Origin: Bacillota bacterium
GTDB lineage: Bacteria; Bacillota; Clostridia; Acetivibrionales; DTU013
Assembly (NCBI GenBank): GCA_023433505.1
Contig: JAEZCO010000059.1
Coordinates: 1 to 64,000 of the forward strand
Length of the DNA: 64,000 nt
Reading direction: 5' to 3'
Made by a program: the position numbers and the translations under genes. The notes under the pieces are model-generated. The model saw only the letters and a program-made list of their open reading frames with translations, was not told the DNA's origin and searched no databases. Position 1 is the stretch's first letter, and every line of letters starts with the position of its first letter. This document shows, one piece after another, positions 16,494 to 23,576 of this stretch.

Positions 16494-17758
16494 TACACTG
16501 CCTCCCTAACTCTTACGATGCCAGTTAAAAGCAATTGCGTCATTGCCTTTTGTTGTTCTTTTAACTTATTGAGGTTTTGGACATTTAGATCATAATAATC
16601 ATCAAAAGCAGATATTGCTTTCCCAATTCTATCTTGTTCTCTAATGTTTGGAATAGATATTACTATCTCGCTAAACAATCCCATATTTAAGTTACGTCTA
16701 ACTATGCTCGCTCCCTGCTCTGAGATTTTCGTATATTGTTCAAGCATCCTTTCTGTTTTTAATAAACAAGAAATAAATTTCTTGTTAAATGATTTGTTTA
16801 TAGAAAACACTTTGTACGAAGGCGAGACCATACCTATATCAAATTTTTCATTATAATTAATATTGCCCATCCATAAATTCTGAGGACTTAACACAATTTG
16901 GCCTTTTTTTAAAATTTTATAACCAATATTATCTTTTGATGCAACTTCCTTATCAAAGAAATCCTTCTGAAAAAACAACCCATTTTTTGTTGAAGAAATA
17001 GTCGGATATTCGTCTAAGGTTCTTGTTACTTCATAGCTTTCTTCTAATACAAATCCCACTTTAACTTTTCCCCATCCTTTTTTTGGTGCTATAAGATTTT
17101 GCATTAAAGCTGTTCGTTTTTTTTCTAAACTTACAATCAACTTTTCCTGCAAATCAACTGCTTCATTCCATTTCATAAGGATTTCAGTAATTTTTTGTTG
17201 TTCCGATATATTAGCCATACTAAAAACAATTTGGGATAATGATTCTTGACCAATATTAATGTGTTGTGAGCCAGCAGAAAGTCTTACTATTTGTTTTCTT
17301 ACACTTTGTATTTTTAGCAATTCATTTAGATAAAAAGGGTCATATTCAGCAATTTTCTTACCTCTAATAACAAATCCACTGTATGTAGCCGTATTATTTT
17401 TATCTAAATATACATTTGATTTTCCCACATCATCGAAATTTTCAGAACTCCGCTGAAAGAGTATATCGCCATATGTTACACTATATTTTTCCAATATTTC
17501 TTTATCTATATCAATAAAACCCCTGATAGATTCATAAGTAACAGGCGAACTATCCAAAATATCCATAACACTAATTAATTTCGTCCCCGTCCCAAATTTT
17601 TCTTTATCTGCATTTATTCCATTCTTAAAATCTAAAAGATCTTTTAACATTGTCTCTTCCCACTCAATAGGCATAATTCCAACTTGTTTTTTTTCATACC
17701 CCTCCGGCACTTCACCACGGTTTACCATTTCAATTCGTCTTTTTAACTCTTCTATCAT
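16493..17758 (-). CDS. hsdS: Type I restriction-modification, S subunit (HsdS)
   Basis: 421 residues with two target-recognition halves, each followed by a conserved helix: E-Q-Q-K-I-T-E-I-L near residue 187 with L-M-Q-N-L-I at ~220, and E-Q-D-R-I-G-K-A-I with M-T-Q-L-L-L-T-G-I-V-R-V near the C-terminus. The two half-sites therefore set a bipartite recognition sequence that cannot be read from the protein. The stop overlaps the hsdR start. Only a weak ribosome site precedes ATG at 17758, after a 47-base gap from hsdM. Confidence 0.92.
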   Translation of the reverse strand: MIEELKRRIEMVNRGEVPEGYEKKQVGIMPIEWEETMLKDLLDFKNGINADKEKFGTGTKLISVMDILDSSPVTYESIRGFIDIDKEILEKYSVTYGDILFQRSSENFDDVGKSNVYLDKNNTATYSGFVIRGKKIAEYDPFYLNELLKIQSVRKQIVRLSAGSQHINIGQESLSQIVFSMANISEQQKITEILMKWNEAVDLQEKLIVSLEKKRTALMQNLIAPKKGWGKVKVGFVLEESYEVTRTLDEYPTISSTKNGLFFQKDFFDKEVASKDNIGYKILKKGQIVLSPQNLWMGNINYNEKFDIGMVSPSYKVFSINKSFNKKFISCLLKTERMLEQYTKISEQGASIVRRNLNMGLFSEIVISIPNIREQDRIGKAISAFDDYYDLNVQNLNKLKEQQKAMTQLLLTGIVRVREAV

Positions 17759-17805
17759 TTTTGGGCCTACCTTCTAATCAATTTATTTTACGAATCTTAG
17801 TTGGG

Positions 17806-19404
17806 CTATATCCCGAGTTCCTTCATGTAAAGCTCTAATTCTTTTTCAACTAAAACTATTTTTTCTTTCAAATCTGCTATTTCTGCATTAACTATCTCGA
17901 TATCAATAATTTCTTCCTCTTTAAAAGTGTCCACATATCGTGGAATATTAAGGTTGTAATCATTTTTCTTAACTTCGTCAAGTTTAGCAACATGACTATA
18001 TCTATCTGCTTCGGCGTTTTCACCGCTAACAAATGCTTTATATGTATGCACAATTTTCTCTAAATTTTTATCACTAAGTTTATTTTTAGCCTTTTCTTTT
18101 TCAACTTCCTCTTTAGATGCCTCTATAAAGAGTATATCTGATGTTGTTCTACCTCTTTTGAAAACAATTATACAAGCAGGAATAGAAGTCCCATAAAACA
18201 AATTTTCCGGCAAACCAATAACCGCATCAATTAAATTCTTATCAATAACTGCTTGCCTGATTTTGCCTTCACTTGCTCCACGAAAAAGCACACCATATGG
18301 TGCAACTGCTGCAACTCTTCCGTTACCACTCATACTAGCAATCATATGAAGCAAAAATGCCCAGTCGCCTTTACTTGATGGTGGAATACCCATATCGAAT
18401 CTATGCCACCTATCAAGACCAGCTTCCATTTTGAATTCGACCTTTTTTCCTTTCTTTTTGTTTTTGGAGACTACTTCTTCCTCTTCATCATCAACTGAAA
18501 CTTCACCGCCCGGATTGAATCCTTCTGCCCATTTATCTTTACTAAAAGGCATATTTGCAACAATACATTCGAACTTCATAAGATTTCCGTCGCTATCAAG
18601 ATGCTGAGGATTTGCAAGAGTATCGCCCCATGCAATTTTGGCATCTTTAATATCATGAATAAACATATTCATTCTGGCCATTGAAATAGCTGAACTATTA
18701 ACCTCTTGCCCATAAATTTGAACCTTATCGAATCCACCTTTTCTAGCTGCACGAATAAGAAGCGAACCTGACCCGCATGTTGGATCGTATACTCTGTCCT
18801 TTGCCTTCGGCGCAACTATTTGTGCCATTACTTCCGAAACCTGTTGTGGCGTAAAGAAGCTACCAGCCTTTTTGCCCGCCATCGTAGCGAATTCGCCAAT
18901 CATATATTCATAAGCATCCCCGATTACGTCTGCCGGAACTTGTTCGTTTTTCGTCTCAATTTTGCTTGGTCTTAAATCTAAATCCGAAAAATCCTCAAGC
19001 AAATTTCTAAGTAACGGATTCTTCTGCTCCTTTTTTCCCAGATTTGCCTCGCTGTTGAAATCTATTCCTCTGAAGATTCCAGCAAGAATAGGATTTGAAC
19101 TTTCAATACCCGTAAGGGCTTCACTAATTTTTGTTCCTATATCTACAGCATATTTGTTTTGAAGTAAGTAATAGAAAGTATGTTCCTCTTTCAAAGAAAA
19201 TGGCAAGTTTTTTATCTGACGCTCAAGCCTGATTCCATCATAATCCTTTTTTAAGTTTTCAACGCTTTCATCATACGTATCGCTAAGATACTTCACAAAT
19301 AGCATAGACAAAACATAGTCTTTATAGTTTGATGCGTCAATATTATCCCTGAATGTATTAGCTCCAGCCCAAAGTGCTCTCTTAATATCCTCAAATGATG
19401 TCAT
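17806..19404 (-). CDS. hsdM: Type I restriction-modification, M subunit (HsdM, N6-adenine methyltransferase)
   Basis: 532 residues. It has the HsdM N-terminal helical domain and the methyltransferase motif I D-P-T-C-G-S-G-S-L. The catalytic motif IV reads N-M-P-F-S rather than the usual N-P-P-(F/Y). The ATG at 19404 is preferred: GGAGGA lies 8 bases upstream, whereas the longer frame would begin with TTG inside that ribosome site. The start lies 14 bases inside the preceding half-HsdS gene, so the two are translationally coupled. It modifies host DNA and forms the M2S core with HsdS. Confidence 0.93.
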   Translation of the reverse strand: MTSFEDIKRALWAGANTFRDNIDASNYKDYVLSMLFVKYLSDTYDESVENLKKDYDGIRLERQIKNLPFSLKEEHTFYYLLQNKYAVDIGTKISEALTGIESSNPILAGIFRGIDFNSEANLGKKEQKNPLLRNLLEDFSDLDLRPSKIETKNEQVPADVIGDAYEYMIGEFATMAGKKAGSFFTPQQVSEVMAQIVAPKAKDRVYDPTCGSGSLLIRAARKGGFDKVQIYGQEVNSSAISMARMNMFIHDIKDAKIAWGDTLANPQHLDSDGNLMKFECIVANMPFSKDKWAEGFNPGGEVSVDDEEEEVVSKNKKKGKKVEFKMEAGLDRWHRFDMGIPPSSKGDWAFLLHMIASMSGNGRVAAVAPYGVLFRGASEGKIRQAVIDKNLIDAVIGLPENLFYGTSIPACIIVFKRGRTTSDILFIEASKEEVEKEKAKNKLSDKNLEKIVHTYKAFVSGENAEADRYSHVAKLDEVKKNDYNLNIPRYVDTFKEEEIIDIEIVNAEIADLKEKIVLVEKELELYMKELGI

Positions 19405-19984
19405 TAAATGCTCCTCCAATTTGTTTTTTAATATATTGGTTTATTGAATAATCGTCCTTAAAATTTTCAAGTTCTGCTAAACGCATAGACATTTTCTTTT
19501 TTTCGATGCTTTTGTACCATATCTCGCCGATTTGTTTTTGTTCTTTTGCCGAAAACATTGGTACTATGAAATGTTCAAGTTCATTCCGCCCTATTGATGG
19601 CATAACAGCCCCAACTGAACCACTCAAGGAAATTTCTTTTATCCTATAATTTAAAACCACCGCTAAATATTTGGCATCAATCCCTTTGGCCCTGACAATA
19701 ATCAGATTGTTATACGCATACGTGTCAACTATATCTGTGCTGATATAATTTACAAAAATAGGTTGTATTCTCTTAATAATAATATCGTCAGCACGAATAA
19801 GCAGAGAGCCATCTCTTAAATATTTTTCGCTTTCAGTAGCTTTATTGATAATATTATCTGCTAAAAGATTAGATGCTGTTAACCACTTTAGCTTTTCGGG
19901 CTTTTGACCTGTGTTATTACTTACAATACAAAACTTAATATCAGCTACTTCCCTGAGTTGAAATAGTGTTTGTCTGCTTCCCAT
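19391..19984 (-). CDS. Half-size HsdS-like specificity protein (single target-recognition domain)
   Basis: 197 residues resembling one half of an HsdS: a recognition-domain region with L-T-A-S-N-L and R-A-D-D-I-I (compare G-D-I-L in full HsdS), then A-V-M-P-S-I-G-R-N-E-L near residue 145 and the spacer helix A-K-E-Q-K-Q-I-G. It is not a remnant of the downstream hsdS because it lies before hsdM, has its own GGGGTGAG site and no internal stop. It could pair with itself to give a palindromic specificity or exchange with the full HsdS. First gene of the hsd operon. Confidence 0.75.
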   Translation of the reverse strand: MGSRQTLFQLREVADIKFCIVSNNTGQKPEKLKWLTASNLLADNIINKATESEKYLRDGSLLIRADDIIIKRIQPIFVNYISTDIVDTYAYNNLIIVRAKGIDAKYLAVVLNYRIKEISLSGSVGAVMPSIGRNELEHFIVPMFSAKEQKQIGEIWYKSIEKKKMSMRLAELENFKDDYSINQYIKKQIGGAFNDII

Positions 19985-19997
19985 TTTCTCACCCCTA

Positions 19998-20026
19998 TTA
20001 AAAAGCGGCAGTTAGGATGCCGCTTT
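19998..20026 (-). terminator. Rho-independent terminator before the hsd operon
   Basis: The stem AAAGCGGCA / TGCCGCTTT (20018-20026 with 20002-20010, 7-base loop) is followed leftward by TTTTTAATAG. It separates the DUF3892 remnant from the half-hsdS gene. Confidence 0.8.
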
Positions 20027-20030
20027 CAAG

Positions 20031-20195
20031 CTAATATCTAGGTAATTCTCCTAAGTTATCTCTTTTTATATAGTTTGCATCGGTTCTGAGATAACTGCTC
20101 TCTATAACTCTTACATCCTCCCCCACTATCCGCCTACCAATTTTTATGTACTTGGTCTTGGTACAATTAGGATTCTGATTTATAAAGTTTATCAT
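20031..20195 (-). CDS. DUF3892-like protein, C-terminal part (second of two overlapping frames)
   Basis: 54 residues: M-I-N-F-I-N-Q-N-P-N, K-T-K-Y-I, then G-E-D-V-R-V-I, Y-L-R-T-D-A-N and D-N-L-G-E-L-P near the end. This matches the conserved C-terminal half of DUF3892 proteins (the LRTDAN...DNLxxLP signature). It starts at an ATG overlapping the stop of the upstream N-terminal half (ATGA), one frame back. Either a frameshift has split an ordinary gene, or the halves are made by coupled translation. Function unknown. Confidence 0.65.
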   Translation of the reverse strand: MINFINQNPNCTKTKYIKIGRRIVGEDVRVIESSYLRTDANYIKRDNLGELPRY

Positions 20196-20314
20196 TTCTC
20201 TTTTTGTTCATTCTTTTGTTGCGGTTCGTAAAGATCATTTGTCCACTTTACATTTGTGATTATTTCACAACCGTGCTGATCAATGCCGTACCGAACCTTA
20301 TCAATGTAAACCAT
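20192..20314 (-). CDS. DUF3892-like protein, N-terminal part (first of two overlapping frames)
   Basis: 40 residues beginning M-V-Y-I-D-K-V-R-Y-G-I-D with I-I-T-N-V-K-W, as at the N-terminus of DUF3892 proteins. The ATG at 20314 has a good AGGAGAAG site; the longer frame upstream has none and its sequence is not conserved-looking. The frame ends in TGA directly over the ATG of the C-terminal half. A full-length family member is about 90 residues, which equals the two parts together. Confidence 0.6.
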   Translation of the reverse strand: MVYIDKVRYGIDQHGCEIITNVKWTNDLYEPQQKNEQKEK

Positions 20315-20424
20315 ATTTCTTCTCCTTTTGAGTATAATAAATTGATAAACAGCCAGCATCTTGACGATCATACACAAAAGGTGTAAACTATAATCACGAC
20401 AAAATAGCATCGCAAGATGCAGTG

Positions 20425-20462
20425 ACTCCCATATGCGCCTAACTCACATATGGGAGTTTTTG
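20425..20462 (+). terminator. Hairpin with T-run near recombinase 3' region
   Basis: The 11-base stem ACTCCCATATG / CATATGGGAGT (20425-20435 with 20447-20457) is followed on the plus strand by TTTTTG. No plus-strand gene precedes it, so it may instead be a leader hairpin for the DUF3892 gene or a structural relic. No gene is seen in 20463-20690. Confidence 0.5.
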
Positions 20463-20690
20463 TTTATCTGCATTAAATATATACCAAATAAATGTTAGTG
20501 TCAATATATTTATTTTGCTGTAACTCATTTACATGTTATTTTTTAAACCATTTTTATCTCGTGTGATAGCTCTTAGCCAATTCATGCTTCTGTATTGTTT
20601 TCAGTTTGTTTTAGCTTCATTTCGTTCTTTATACAGCAATCAAAGTCCTACATCGTTGGCTATATTGCTAATAACATATACAAATTGTAG

Positions 20691-21935
20691 CTAGAGAAAA
20701 ACTTTTAGGCATGAACCATCCTTCTTCAAAGCTTTGATATACTTATCAAAAACTTCTATTTCATCAATTTTGTCTTTAATAATTCTTTCATCATAGTAAC
20801 CTTCACCTATTAATTTGCATAATCTTTCTTTAATCCATGCTTCGTCTAATGTAGGGGAGAAAGAACATTCTTGTTTGCCTTTTTCAATCCTTGTAGCACA
20901 TCTCCAAACCACTTTACCGCTCTCAGTCCTTCTCCGATAAGACGCGCCGCAATCACCGCACACAAGCAAATTCCCCAGAAGGTATTTCCCATTGTATTTG
21001 CTCCCGCTGACTTCTACCGTGCCGTCCTCTTTCCTAACAATCCTTGCCCGCTTTGCCATCTCTTGCTGCACCTTATCGAATACTTCAGCAGGAACAATGG
21101 CAGGATGGCTGTCTTTCACATAATACCGGCTACGTTGCCCGATATTCTTGCTTTTCTTGCCGGTCATAAAATCCTCGGTAAAAGTTTTTTGCAACATCGT
21201 ATCGCCTTTGTACTTTTCATTCTTGAGCATGTTCTGGATCGTTTTTGCATCCCAAATCGCTTTACCAGTTACAGTTTTAATCCCCTGAGATTCCAGATAA
21301 GACTTTATTTGTCCTAATGACAGGCCTTGCAAATACAAGTCAAATATCTTTCTGACGATTTCTGCCTGTTCCGGTACAATGACAATCTCTCCGTCTACGC
21401 AGGTGTATCCCATGAAATTCTTATACTTAGTGAAGATATCGCCCTTTTCAAACTTACGTTGAAATCCCCACTGAATGTTTTCACTGGTATTTCTGCTTTC
21501 ATCCTGTGCCAGCATCCCCCTCAGTGTAATCTCAAATTCCTTATCCACATTGATTGAATCCAAGTCTTCAGTTTCAAAATGCATGTTAATTCCTCGCTCT
21601 CTTAAAAATCTTATAATTTTCAAAACTTCAAGAGTATCCCTTGACATTCTGCTGATAGATTTCGTGATTATGTAATCAATTTTGCCTTTCCCCACTTTCT
21701 TTAGCATCTTGTCCAGCCCGGTTCTGCCGCTTCGGCGCAATCCGCTTTCAACGTCAAAGAACACACCAGCAAAAATCCAGTTGGGATGATTTCGTATCAT
21801 CTCCGTATAGGTTTTTATCTGAAACTCAAGGCTACGCAGTTGTGTCGGTCCAAAGGTACTGACCCTGCAATAGGCGGCAACTCTAAGCCTTTTATTCTTT
21901 TGTGGTAAAGGTGGAATAATCCTGACATTTTTCAT
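20691..21935 (-). CDS. Large serine recombinase
   Basis: About 414 residues. The N-terminal resolvase domain has Y-C-R-V-S-T with the nucleophilic serine, E-S-G-L-R-R-S-G-R and I-T-K-S-I-S-R-M-S-R-D-T. A recombinase domain follows (E-I-V-R-K-I-F-D-L-Y, G-K-A-I-W, N-E-K-Y-K-G-D), then a zinc ribbon (C-G-D-C-G, later C-A and C-S-F) and a short helical end. It looks catalytically complete. Start at 21935 (MKNVRIIP) is chosen because AAGGA lies upstream and the truncated copy begins at the same residue; 21950 is possible. It abuts rlmD by 131 bases and is the candidate integrase of the island. Confidence 0.9.
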   Translation of the reverse strand: MKNVRIIPPLPQKNKRLRVAAYCRVSTFGPTQLRSLEFQIKTYTEMIRNHPNWIFAGVFFDVESGLRRSGRTGLDKMLKKVGKGKIDYIITKSISRMSRDTLEVLKIIRFLRERGINMHFETEDLDSINVDKEFEITLRGMLAQDESRNTSENIQWGFQRKFEKGDIFTKYKNFMGYTCVDGEIVIVPEQAEIVRKIFDLYLQGLSLGQIKSYLESQGIKTVTGKAIWDAKTIQNMLKNEKYKGDTMLQKTFTEDFMTGKKSKNIGQRSRYYVKDSHPAIVPAEVFDKVQQEMAKRARIVRKEDGTVEVSGSKYNGKYLLGNLLVCGDCGASYRRRTESGKVVWRCATRIEKGKQECSFSPTLDEAWIKERLCKLIGEGYYDERIIKDKIDEIEVFDKYIKALKKDGSCLKVFL

Positions 21936-21984
21936 TTCATTCCTTACCATCTATGTAAAATTGGTATCCCATATATCCTGCCAA

Positions 21985-22018
21985 AAAGAAAAGACGCGAA
22001 AGTCATCTCTCACGTCTA
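21985..22018 (-). terminator. Terminator after rlmD, conserved element left end
   Basis: On the minus strand GACGTGAGAG-ATGA-CTTTCGCGTC pairs and is followed by TTTTCTTTTT. The same hairpin follows the scars at 11.4 kb and 2.8 kb, so it belongs to the mobile element's left end rather than to rlmD itself, and it insulates rlmD from the recombinase gene. Confidence 0.8.
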
Positions 22019-22066
22019 AATTCTAACTCATTTTTTCAATGGCTTCAAGCCGTTGAAATATCAGCG

Positions 22067-23422
22067 TTACGGCCGTTGCAACAGGATTACGGCTTCCACG
22101 TGTGTCGTCCAAGGGAACATATCCACCGGTTGCGCCTCCACCGTCTTGTACCCTCTCCCCCCCAAATATTTCAGATCCCTTGCCAAAGTCGCGGGATTGC
22201 ATGATACATAGACAATCCTTTTGGGCTCCATATCCGCTAAAGTCTTCAACAACGCTTCGTCGCAGCCTTTTCGCGGGGGGTCCACCACTACTACGTCGGC
22301 TTTTACGCCTCTTCCGTACATGTCCGGGATTACTTTTTCGGCTTCACCCGCAATAAACTCAACATTGTCAACACCGTTAATTTCCGCATTCCTGCGGGCA
22401 TCGCGGACAGCGTCCTCGACTACTTCGACGCCGTACACCTTTCTCGCCTTCTGCGAGAGAAAAAGTGATATGGTTCCGATACCGCAGTAGAGGTCGAAGA
22501 CATTCTCCTTGCCCGTAAGGCCGGCATATTCAAGGGCCTTCCCATACAATACTTCGGTTTGGACCGGATTGACCTGAAAAAACGAAAGCGGAGATATATG
22601 AAATTTATATTTGCCGATATAATCCGTTATCGTATCGCTTCCGGAAATCTTTACATTTTTGCTGCCCAGGATGACATTCGTATCTCCCTTATTTATATTA
22701 ATAAAAATACTTTTCACTTCCGGGGCACCGGCAATCAGTCTGTCTGCCAATTCCCCGGCAAAAGGAAGTTCATTGCCGTTTATTACAATGACAACCATCA
22801 CTTCGCCGGTCTTAAAACCCACCCGCGTCATGATATGCCGCAGAAGACCTTTTCCTGTTTTTTCGTCATAGACGGAGATTTTCTTTTCTTCGGCAAATTC
22901 CCGGACCATCTTCCGTAAGCTGTCGCTTACCTTATCCTGGATTCCGCATTCGGCACTGTCAATGACCTCATGGGTGCGCTTTGCATAAAAACCTGTGATG
23001 ACCGCCCCATTCTGCGAAGCAACGGGAAACTGGGCTTTATTCCTGTAATTCAACGGCTCCTTCATCCCGATGGTATTATGGACAATCACGTCGTCCAGCT
23101 TGCCGATCCGTTTCAGATTGTCCTTCACAAGCCGGGTCTTGTATTCCAACTGGCCCGGATAATCCAGGTGCTGCAGGCTGCAGCCGCCGCAGTGCTTGAA
23201 AGCGCCGCAGAAGGGCTCGATCCTGCTGCCGAACGGCCTTAGAATATTTAAAAGCTTACCGAAGCTAAAATTCTTGTTAACCTTTACGATTTTTATTTCT
23301 ACCTGTTCGCCTTCAAGGGCACCGTCCACAAATACAGTAAAACCCTCTACCCTGCCGACGCCCTGGCCTTCGTGGGTCATCCCGGTTATGTCGATTACAT
23401 AGTTTTTATTCTTTTCTACCAT
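22067..23422 (-). CDS. rlmD: 23S rRNA (uracil-5-)-methyltransferase RlmD/RumA family
   Basis: 451 residues. It has a TRAM RNA-binding domain at ~1-60, iron-sulphur cysteines C-G-A-F-K-H-C-G-G-C near residues 72-81, SAM motif I F-D-L-Y-C-G-I-G-T, D-P-P-R-K-G-C and the catalytic V-S-C-N-P-A. It makes m5U in 23S rRNA. The ATG at 23422 follows AAAGGAG. The last codons, T-T-H-V-E-A-V-I-L-L-Q-R-P, are the sequence repeated as scars through the island, so integration restored or kept the reading frame. The paralogue split (RlmD, RlmCD, TrmFO-type) cannot be decided here. Confidence 0.92.
   Translation of the reverse strand: MVEKNKNYVIDITGMTHEGQGVGRVEGFTVFVDGALEGEQVEIKIVKVNKNFSFGKLLNILRPFGSRIEPFCGAFKHCGGCSLQHLDYPGQLEYKTRLVKDNLKRIGKLDDVIVHNTIGMKEPLNYRNKAQFPVASQNGAVITGFYAKRTHEVIDSAECGIQDKVSDSLRKMVREFAEEKKISVYDEKTGKGLLRHIMTRVGFKTGEVMVVIVINGNELPFAGELADRLIAGAPEVKSIFININKGDTNVILGSKNVKISGSDTITDYIGKYKFHISPLSFFQVNPVQTEVLYGKALEYAGLTGKENVFDLYCGIGTISLFLSQKARKVYGVEVVEDAVRDARRNAEINGVDNVEFIAGEAEKVIPDMYGRGVKADVVVVDPPRKGCDEALLKTLADMEPKRIVYVSCNPATLARDLKYLGGRGYKTVEAQPVDMFPWTTHVEAVILLQRP
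22075..22102 (-). other. Candidate attachment site in the 3' end of rlmD
   Basis: CACGTGGAAGCCGTAATCCT followed by GTTGCAAC, inside the last codons of rlmD. It is the sequence shared with the scars at 11.5, 3.86 and 2.9 kb. The junction with element DNA (hairpin, recombinase) begins within 60 bases. The exact crossover dinucleotide cannot be set without an empty-site comparison. Confidence 0.65.
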
Positions 23423-23473
23423 TTTTATATGCTCCTTTAGAAGTGAAAGCGTATGCCTGCCCTGTATTATCCC

Positions 23474-23499
23474 AAAAAAATTGCCCCTTGACGGGGCAA
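23474..23499 (-). terminator. Rho-independent terminator after the chemotaxis gene
   Basis: On the minus strand TTGCCCC-gtcaa-GGGGCAA is followed by seven T. It lies 78 bases past the chemotaxis-receptor stop and before rlmD. Confidence 0.88.
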
Positions 23500-23576
23500 A
23501 TAAGCTTAATATATAGAATCAGTATGCCATATCAATATTATACCCAAATTTTTCTAAAATTTATACATTATACATT

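Larger units (their letters stand above)
378..22102 (-). mobile_element. Tandem integration island at the 3' end of rlmD
   Basis: The stretch from the 3' end of rlmD leftward is broken into blocks by copies of a sequence resembling the rlmD 3' end (around 2.9, 3.86, 5.9, 8.7, 11.5 and 0.4 kb, and a weak one at 10.8 kb). An apparently intact large serine recombinase sits directly next to rlmD and a truncated relative sits next to the 11.5 kb copy. Almost all cargo genes share rlmD's orientation. The cargo (type I restriction-modification, nuclease, Fic-VbhA, small regulated operons) is typical accessory DNA. Insertion of mobile elements into the 3' end of rumA/rlmD is known for streptococcal ICEs, and SCC elements use a serine recombinase at rlmH in the same way. 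The outer limit is uncertain: the 0.4 kb copy suggests it continues past the window edge. Confidence 0.7.

Noticed and set aside
20185..20200. Programmed -1 frameshift joining the two DUF3892 halves
   Set aside because: The A-rich run (CAAAAAG) is not in the X-XXY-YYZ phase relative to the upstream frame and no downstream pseudoknot is apparent, so mutation or coupled starts are simpler.
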